49,299 bases of DNA, taken from assembly GCA_021108405.1 (NCBI GenBank), contig JAIOQW010000226.1:1-49299 (forward strand), read 5' to 3'. The DNA is from Methanosarcinales archaeon. Lineage in GTDB: Archaea; Halobacteriota; Methanosarcinia; Methanosarcinales; Methanocomedenaceae. The translations under genes were made by a program, and so were the position numbers. Positions 43,852 through 49,299 of the stretch are shown in pieces. Under the pieces are notes generated by a model. It saw only the letters and a list, made by a program, of their open reading frames with translations. It did not search any database and was not told the DNA's origin. Numbering within the stretch: the stretch's first letter is position 1; every line of letters begins with the position of its first letter.

Positions 43852-46611
43852 ATGTTAGACGATGAATATCAGCTCGATTATTTCCTTAATAACGGTTTTG
43901 AGAGAAAAATATGTCCCAAATGCGGTAGTGCTTATTGGACAAGAGACCCTGATAGGAATAACTGCGGAGATGCACCCTGTGCGCCTTATTCATTTATAGG
44001 CAACCCTGTTTTCAATAAACCATACGATCTTTCTACAATGAGGGAAAAATTTCTCTCATTTTTTGAATCACGCGGTCATACCAGACTTGACAGGTATCCT
44101 GTGATTGCACGATGGCGGGACGATATCTATCTTACAATAGCAAGTATAGCCGATTTCCAGCCTTTTGTGACATCAGGATTAGTCCCACCACCTGCTAATC
44201 CGCTCACCATCAGCCAGCCCTGCATCAGGTTGCCTGACCTTGACTCAGTAGGCAGAAGCGGAAGGCATCTTACTAATTTTGAGATGATGGCACACCATGC
44301 TTTTAATAATTCTCAAAAAGAGATATATTGGAAGGACAGGACTGTACAGTACTGCGACGAACTGCTTGCTGAGATGGGGGCTGATGCCAATGCAGTAACA
44401 TATAAAGAAGAACCATGGGCTGGCGGTGGTAATGCCGGGCCATGTGTGGAAGTGCTAATAGGTGGGCTTGAAGTAGCTACCCTGGTGTTTATGAACATGC
44501 AGCAGAAAAAAAGTGGAGATATCATAATAAAGGGAGAATCCTATGAGAAAATGGACAACTACATAGTGGATACAGGCTATGGTCTGGAGCGGTTTGTCTG
44601 GGCCAGTACCGGTTCTCCCACTATATATGATGCAGTTCTTCCTGAGATGGTAAATGAACTTATGGGTCTGGCAGGAATAGATCATAGACTGGATGACCCT
44701 GAATACGCCAGTATCCTGTCAAAGAATGCAAAGCTGGCAGGATTGATGGATATCACAGGAGCGGCAAACCTGATGCAGTTGCGCAAGAAAGTTGCTGCGG
44801 ATATAGGTATTGAAGTTGATACACTACAAAGTATTATGGAACCTGTAGAGCGGGTGTATGCTATTGCAGACCACAGTAGGTGTCTTGCATTCATGTTCGG
44901 TGATGGTATTATCCCGTCAAATGTAAAAGCAGGATATCTGGCACGATTAGTACTGCGCAGAACCATCAGGTTGATGAACGAAGCCGGAATAAACGTACCG
45001 CTCAATGAAATAGTCACTATGCAGATAAAACAAATGCATGATTATCCCGAATTCAGTCAGCATCTGGATACCATAGTGGAGATCCTTAAAAGGGAACAGG
45101 TAAAATATTCAGATACACTCGATCGCGGCAGGCGTATGGTGGCAAAGTCTGCACAGCACTATCTGGATAAAGGTAGGGAATTCCCGCTGGATGAGATCAT
45201 CCGGATGTATGATACTCACGGTATACCTCCGGAAATAACCTCGGATGTATCCCGGGAGATCGGTCTTCAGATAGACCTTCCGGATACATTCTATTCACTG
45301 GTGGCCGAAAGTCACAGTAAGGCAGAAGAAACGGATGAAATTAAGAGTATTCCAGAAATAGAAGGACTGCCGCCAACAAAGCGATTATATTATTTTGAGC
45401 CTGAGGAACTGGATTTTGAAGCTAAGGTTGTGGCAGTGATAGACAGGCAGGTAGTACTTGATCAGACCCTGTTCTATCCTGAAGGGGGTGGGCAGCCTGC
45501 TGATCACGGTATATTTAGATACGGAAATGTTTCATACCATGTAGCAGATGTTCATATCGAAAATGGAATTATACTGCATGCAGTAACAGAAGATAAGATA
45601 GATATCAAGCCCGGAGATAATATAAATGGTACTGTTGATAGTAAACGGCGCTGGGCTCATAAACGCCATCATACTGCAACGCATGTAGTGAACGATGCAG
45701 CTAAGAAAGTACTGGGAGATCATATCTGGCAAGCCGGTGCACAGAAGAGTGAAGACAAGGCACGGATCGACCTATCACATTTCAAACGCATCACCAGTGA
45801 CGAACTAAAACAGATCGAGCTTATAGCCAACAGGACTGTGATGGCTGATATACCTATAGAATCATTTTGGATGGACAGGATAGAGGCTGAGCAGGAGTAC
45901 GGTTTTATATTATACCAGGGCGGTGTCCCGCCAGGTAAAAAGATACGCGTGCTGAAGGTGGGAGATGATGTTGAGGCCTGCGGCGGAACCCATGTGAGTA
46001 ATACAGGACTTATCGGGCCTATCAAGATATTGAAGACCGAACGGATACAGGATGGGGTGGAGCGGATAGAGTATGCAGCCGGGGAAGCAGCAGTTAAGCG
46101 GTGGCAGGAGATGGAGGACCTGCTTTACCGGAGTGCTGATGAGTTGAAAGTTACACCCGAGCATCTGCCTGAGACTATTAACCGGTTCTTTAATGAGTGG
46201 AAGCAGTTTAAGAAGGATATTGACAGATTAAAGGGGGATTTAGCAGAATCATATGCCGTAAATTTATTAGAATCTGCTGAAGACATTGAAGGATTTAAGG
46301 TCGTTGCCAGGAGAATACTAGGAGCAGATATAGAAGAACTAATTAAAATGGCAACAAGATTAATGGAAGATCCTCATGCAGTGGTGCTTTTAGCAAGCGA
46401 ATCTAATGGCGTGAAAATTGTAGCTTCATGTGGGCAATTTGCATTACAGCGTGGTGTGAATTCGGGGACAATTGTCAGGGAGATGTGTAAAGTAGTTGGT
46501 GGCGGCGGCGGCGGCCGTGCAGAACTTGCACAGGGTGGCGGTCCTGATGTGGAGAGGATTGAGGAAGCGCTTAAGAAGGGTGAAGAGTTAGTTGAACATG
46601 TGATAAAATAA
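43852..46611 (+). CDS. alaS: Alanyl-tRNA synthetase, archaeal type
   Basis: The 919-aa enzyme charges tRNA-Ala. It has the archaeal N-terminal extension with a zinc-like CPKCGSAYWT, class II aminoacylation core (FFESRGHTRLDRYPVIARWRDD, EVLIGGLEVATLVFMNMQ), editing domain HHTATHVVNDAAKKVLG with the zinc site ending EACGGTHVSNTG, and the C-terminal C-Ala glycine-rich domain (VVGGGGGGRAELAQGGGP). It has no ribosome site; aaactttttta lies about 40 nt upstream as before ade, a possible common promoter element. Confidence 0.97.
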   Translation: MLDDEYQLDYFLNNGFERKICPKCGSAYWTRDPDRNNCGDAPCAPYSFIGNPVFNKPYDLSTMREKFLSFFESRGHTRLDRYPVIARWRDDIYLTIASIADFQPFVTSGLVPPPANPLTISQPCIRLPDLDSVGRSGRHLTNFEMMAHHAFNNSQKEIYWKDRTVQYCDELLAEMGADANAVTYKEEPWAGGGNAGPCVEVLIGGLEVATLVFMNMQQKKSGDIIIKGESYEKMDNYIVDTGYGLERFVWASTGSPTIYDAVLPEMVNELMGLAGIDHRLDDPEYASILSKNAKLAGLMDITGAANLMQLRKKVAADIGIEVDTLQSIMEPVERVYAIADHSRCLAFMFGDGIIPSNVKAGYLARLVLRRTIRLMNEAGINVPLNEIVTMQIKQMHDYPEFSQHLDTIVEILKREQVKYSDTLDRGRRMVAKSAQHYLDKGREFPLDEIIRMYDTHGIPPEITSDVSREIGLQIDLPDTFYSLVAESHSKAEETDEIKSIPEIEGLPPTKRLYYFEPEELDFEAKVVAVIDRQVVLDQTLFYPEGGGQPADHGIFRYGNVSYHVADVHIENGIILHAVTEDKIDIKPGDNINGTVDSKRRWAHKRHHTATHVVNDAAKKVLGDHIWQAGAQKSEDKARIDLSHFKRITSDELKQIELIANRTVMADIPIESFWMDRIEAEQEYGFILYQGGVPPGKKIRVLKVGDDVEACGGTHVSNTGLIGPIKILKTERIQDGVERIEYAAGEAAVKRWQEMEDLLYRSADELKVTPEHLPETINRFFNEWKQFKKDIDRLKGDLAESYAVNLLESAEDIEGFKVVARRILGADIEELIKMATRLMEDPHAVVLLASESNGVKIVASCGQFALQRGVNSGTIVREMCKVVGGGGGGRAELAQGGGPDVERIEEALKKGEELVEHVIK

Positions 46612-46684
46612 ATATAATAGCTTTAAATACGTGATCCAACGAATCAACAGAACATATTTATTGATATATAGCTGTTATCAAATT

Positions 46685-47018
46685 TGAAGACCCCCTGCGA
46701 TAGCCGGGGGATGGTACCTATCCCTAAAAAAGCATTTGTCATAGATGCATAAAAAGGATAAGTTAAAATATTAATAATAAGCCAATAAATATGTTACCAT
46801 AAATGTATAGAAAAACATACAAATTTCGGATATATCCTAACAAGAATCAACAAGCTGCTTTAATATTCACGCTTAACATATGCAGGCATCTCTATAATGC
46901 TGCAATCAATATACTCAACAAAGTAGGCCAGGGACTGGCCAAACTAACGCCTGTGGAGATGGTCAGAAGATCGTCAGCGAAGCAGGAAGCCCCATCCGTT
47001 AGGGTGGGGTAGTTCACA
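46685..47018 (+). mobile_element. Internally deleted IS200/IS605-type (TnpB-only) element
   Basis: At the left is a hairpin CCCCCTGCGATAGCCGGGGG (46691-46710), and at the right GCCCCATCCGTTAGGGTGGGGT (46989-47010) followed by agttcac, the typical subterminal hairpins of TnpB-only IS605-family elements. Between them is only the start and end of tnpB. The boundaries are estimated. The tnpB 3' end and right hairpin are where the guide (omega) RNA lies in full elements. Confidence 0.65.
46803..47012 (+). pseudogene. tnpB remnant, N-terminus fused to C-terminal tail
   Basis: The first 40 residues (MYRKTYKFRIYPNKNQQAAL and on to RHLYNAAINI) are the conserved TnpB start. The frame then jumps to the usual poorly conserved tail (GLAKLTPVEMVRRSSAKQEA, SVRVG). 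More than 300 codons with the RuvC-like nuclease are missing, yet the frame is intact, as expected from a single in-frame deletion. Confidence 0.8.
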
Positions 47019-47028
47019 TTGTAATATC

Positions 47029-47418
47029 ATGAAGATAGAAGATGTCGTTTCAACTTTAATGAAATTCAAACTTGTTCACTCTATTATCCTCTATGGTTCA
47101 AGGGCTATAGGGACCCAAAGAGAAGAAAGCGATTTTGATTTATGCATTATGCCGAACCCTGGCATGAGTATTGGTTTAAAAGAGAGAATAGCTCTTGAAA
47201 ACTCGATACCGGAGAATATAGATCTTTCGCTGATGGATGAACTGCCTGTTAACATCCGTAAGAGGGTTTTTCTTGAAGGAAAAGTACTCTATACTAAAGA
47301 TCTTTATTATATCCTGACCTTGGCAAAGGAAACAGAGATGGAATATATAAGGTATAGAAATCTTAAAAAAGATTACCACAAAGCAGTTATGAATAGGGTT
47401 AAGGCAAGAATCAGGTGA
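47029..47418 (+). CDS. MNT-domain nucleotidyltransferase antitoxin
   Basis: The 129-aa protein has the minimal nucleotidyltransferase motif ILYGSRAIGTQREESDFDL (GSRxxG then DxD, residues 23-37). MntA proteins AMPylate and neutralise their HEPN partner HepT. The C-terminal part (LYYILTLAKETEMEYIRYRN) is a helical extension. It sits 10 nt after the TnpB remnant and its stop overlaps the start of the HepT-like frame (GTGA). The gene looks intact. Confidence 0.85.
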   Translation: MKIEDVVSTLMKFKLVHSIILYGSRAIGTQREESDFDLCIMPNPGMSIGLKERIALENSIPENIDLSLMDELPVNIRKRVFLEGKVLYTKDLYYILTLAKETEMEYIRYRNLKKDYHKAVMNRVKARIR

Positions 47419-47603
47419 TTGATTTGGACAAGGAACGAATAACCGATAAAATGGATGATCTGGAACAATGCTTAATTGAACTTGAGGAATATCTTCCGGA
47501 GGGAGTTGATGAGTATCTGGGCAGTTGCGATGCAAATACTGCTACTGGAGAAATTACACTCATACAAATACAAACACAACCAATGAAATACCTTTGGAGA
47601 TAA
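47415..47603 (+). pseudogene. Truncated HepT-like (HEPN/DUF86) toxin
   Basis: The GTG-started frame begins MIDLDKERITDKMDDLEQC as in DUF86 HEPN proteins, but after residue 35 (EGVDEYL) it turns into unrelated sequence (SCDANTATGEITLIQIQTQ) and ends at 62 residues. HepT proteins are about 130-145 aa with the catalytic R-x4-6-H near the end, which is absent. It is therefore non-toxic, and the MNT antitoxin is left alone. Confidence 0.65.
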
Positions 47604-47694
47604 TTGAAAACATCCGTATCGATTTTTCAAGCACTGAATTTCCGCTTAAAGATCATGCGATATACATCAGGGTGGTGATAACACGACACAGAAA

Positions 47695-48792
47695 ATGTTT
47701 GGATTAGCTATATTGCTATTCGTTATACTCGGAACGGCTTCGTCTCTGGCGAATGAAAATGTGACCCAACTAACCAGCAGTTCGACGCTTGATTGTTTTT
47801 GGTCATGGAGTCCTGATGGAAAAAAGATTGCTTTTACTTCCAATCATTCCGATATTTCCGATATCTGGGTAATGGACAGCAATGGGAATGACAGGCTTCA
47901 ACTTACCAGCGCAGGAGTGACTTTCAATCCAAAATGGAGTCCGGATGGAACAAAGATTGCTTTCACATCCAATCGTTCTGGTGACTGGGACGTTTGGGTG
48001 ATGGATAGCGATGGAAGCAATCAAGCACAGCTGACCACCAGTTCTGCAAAAGACCTTTTTTCATCATGGAGTCCAGATGGAAGAGAGATTGCTTTTATAT
48101 CCAATCGAACTGGAAATGAGTTTATTTACGTGATCGATAGCGATGGGGAAAATGAGATTCAAGTCACTGCCAATTCGACAGAAGATCATCTTCCGGTATG
48201 GAGTCCGGATGGAAGAAAAATTGTTTTTGTATCAAATCGAACTGGAAATACAGACATATGGATGATGGATGACGATGGTGGTAATAAGAAGCAACTAACC
48301 AAAGATGAAGGATTTGACTGGCTTCCGGCATGGAGTCCTGATGGGACCAGGATTGCTTTTGTTTCTGATCGCTCTGGTGATCTGGATGTTTGGGTGATGG
48401 ACAGCGATGGTAGCAACATGGTACAACTTACCACTGGTGGATTGTTCATTGGACTTCCGGCATGGAGTCCTAATGGAAAAAAGATCGCATTTTCTGCATC
48501 ATTTAATCGGTCTGACACTGTGAACATCTGGATTATGAATAATGATGGTAGTGACAGGAAGCAACTAACCACAGGCAATAGCAATCTCTACCCGATGTGG
48601 AGCCCAGATGGAAAGAAGATCGCATTTACTTCGGATTCAGATGGTAATATCTGGGTGATGACAATTGAAGAGATGACAACTCCTGCAAAGACAACAACCC
48701 CAATAGCAAATACACCAGCATTCGAGGCTGCGATCACAATATTTGGGTTATTTATTGTGATGTATATTGTAAGACTAAGAAGAAAATCTTGA
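47695..48792 (+). CDS. TolB-like beta-propeller protein with C-terminal anchor
   Basis: The 365-aa protein has a signal peptide (1-20), seven repeats of the PD40/TolB kind (each with WSPDGKKIAFTSN or similar and DIWVMDSDGSN), giving a propeller, then a Thr/Pro linker and a C-terminal helix (TPAFEAAITIFGLFIVMYIV) followed by RLRRKS, close to a PGF-CTERM-type anchor. Likely a cell-surface binding or scaffold protein. ATG at 47695 lacks an evident ribosome site. Confidence 0.85.
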   Translation: MFGLAILLFVILGTASSLANENVTQLTSSSTLDCFWSWSPDGKKIAFTSNHSDISDIWVMDSNGNDRLQLTSAGVTFNPKWSPDGTKIAFTSNRSGDWDVWVMDSDGSNQAQLTTSSAKDLFSSWSPDGREIAFISNRTGNEFIYVIDSDGENEIQVTANSTEDHLPVWSPDGRKIVFVSNRTGNTDIWMMDDDGGNKKQLTKDEGFDWLPAWSPDGTRIAFVSDRSGDLDVWVMDSDGSNMVQLTTGGLFIGLPAWSPNGKKIAFSASFNRSDTVNIWIMNNDGSDRKQLTTGNSNLYPMWSPDGKKIAFTSDSDGNIWVMTIEEMTTPAKTTTPIANTPAFEAAITIFGLFIVMYIVRLRRKS

Positions 48793-48909
48793 TAACTATT
48801 TTAAATTATCATCATTTAAAGTCCCACCTTTATCGAAAAACTAAATAGTATATGAATCTAACTTATCATTATAATGTTGGAACAGACCTCTGAAAAGGAG
48901 TCATTTAAG

Positions 48910-49260
48910 ATGATCAGAAAGAAAAAATTCGACGCCGTGGCGGGTGATAAAAAATTAAAGGAGCTATTAAATTTTCAAAACAAATATAAAATTCCGGAGG
49001 ACGCACCCCTGGGTATTATAATCAGTACTGATGAACCAGACAAAAAAAAAGACTATGTCATTTTTATTGTTAGTGACCTCCACATGGGGGTCCATACAAA
49101 AAACAGGATTATCAAGACACGACAAAAAAACCAATCAGTAGATGTGATAAGTGACTGGAATGTGGACAAGTCAGATTCTAATTTATTTGATAAATACCAG
49201 GCATCAAAATTTGTAAAATGGTTGGAGTTTGTTGAGAACGAATTAGGGAATTCCCAATAA
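48910..49260 (+). CDS. Metallophosphoesterase N-terminal fragment
   Basis: The 116-aa frame has an AAGGAG box 8 nt before ATG. A domain of about 50 residues precedes DYVIFIVSDLHMG, the first motif (D-x-H) of calcineurin-type phosphoesterases. The later motifs (GDxxD, GNHD/E, and the two His motifs) are absent because the frame ends at 49260. It is truncated, or the gene is shifted beyond the window. A longer frame opens at 48874. Confidence 0.55.
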   Translation: MIRKKKFDAVAGDKKLKELLNFQNKYKIPEDAPLGIIISTDEPDKKKDYVIFIVSDLHMGVHTKNRIIKTRQKNQSVDVISDWNVDKSDSNLFDKYQASKFVKWLEFVENELGNSQ

Positions 49261-49299
49261 ATAATTTACCCAAATGTGGGTTTTATGGTGACATCCCAC

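Noticed and set aside
46680-46720. Rho-independent-like terminator after alaS
   Set aside because: The hairpin CCCCCTGCGATAGCCGGGGG has no T-run and fits better as the left end of the TnpB-type element.

Overview
The window is archaeal and most likely from the Methanosarcinales or an ANME-2-type relative. The evidence is sn-glycerol-1-phosphate dehydrogenase, a geranylgeranyl reductase coupled to its own ferredoxin, archaeal-type AlaS, the aspartate-semialdehyde sulfurtransferase pair of methanogens, UPF0179, DUF63, DUF424, several DUF1673 membrane proteins, HerA, PGF-CTERM-like surface proteins and a small tetraheme cytochrome c. No mcr, rRNA, tRNA or CRISPR sequence was recognised, so the assignment rests on protein families read by eye.

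Layout. 1-457: fragments of a toxin-antitoxin pair. 458-7106: minus-strand core genes, a class II aldolase, geranylgeranyl reductase, a 57-aa ferredoxin, lysA and gyrA. 7107-16930: an accessory region with a TumA/TumE-type pair, a decaying tandem array of DUF1673 genes, vapBC, a roughly 1-kb gene desert holding an IS66-like MITE, a compact AT-rich five-gene operon (winged HTH, unknown helical protein, orotate-PRTase-like, membrane-anchored unknown, OMP-decarboxylase-like) and the tail of a DUF499-like ATPase. 16931-28693: a B12 radical SAM protein, adenine deaminase, a KamA-like radical SAM protein, bacterial-type SpeA, MoaA, SpoIIM-like and DUF63 membrane proteins, glycerol-1-phosphate dehydrogenase, UPF0179 and a 57-aa conserved protein. 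28699-34239: a transporter and a sensory cascade (PhnD-like lipoprotein, frameshifted membrane histidine kinase, hybrid kinase). 34706-36609: the homocysteine-synthesis pair. 36956-46611: roadblock protein, HerA, PGF-CTERM protein, IlvD, an OB-fold protein, tetraheme cytochrome, DUF424 and AlaS. 46685-49299: a deletion derivative of a TnpB element, an MNT gene with a cut-off HepT partner, a TolB-like propeller and a truncated phosphoesterase.

The most unusual whole-window signal is a family of modular palindromic repeats at ten or more places. Each copy is a different combination of about six short hairpin modules joined by constant linkers. They sit mostly at gene ends, but they also supply the last codons and stop of gyrA and of the NIL-ferredoxin gene, lie in frame inside the SpoIIM-like gene, and cut off a HicA-like gene at the left edge. 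The best candidate for an undescribed gene system is the five-gene AT-rich operon at 13466-16343, with a palindromic operator-like site in front of its wHTH gene and a defence-ATPase remnant beside it.
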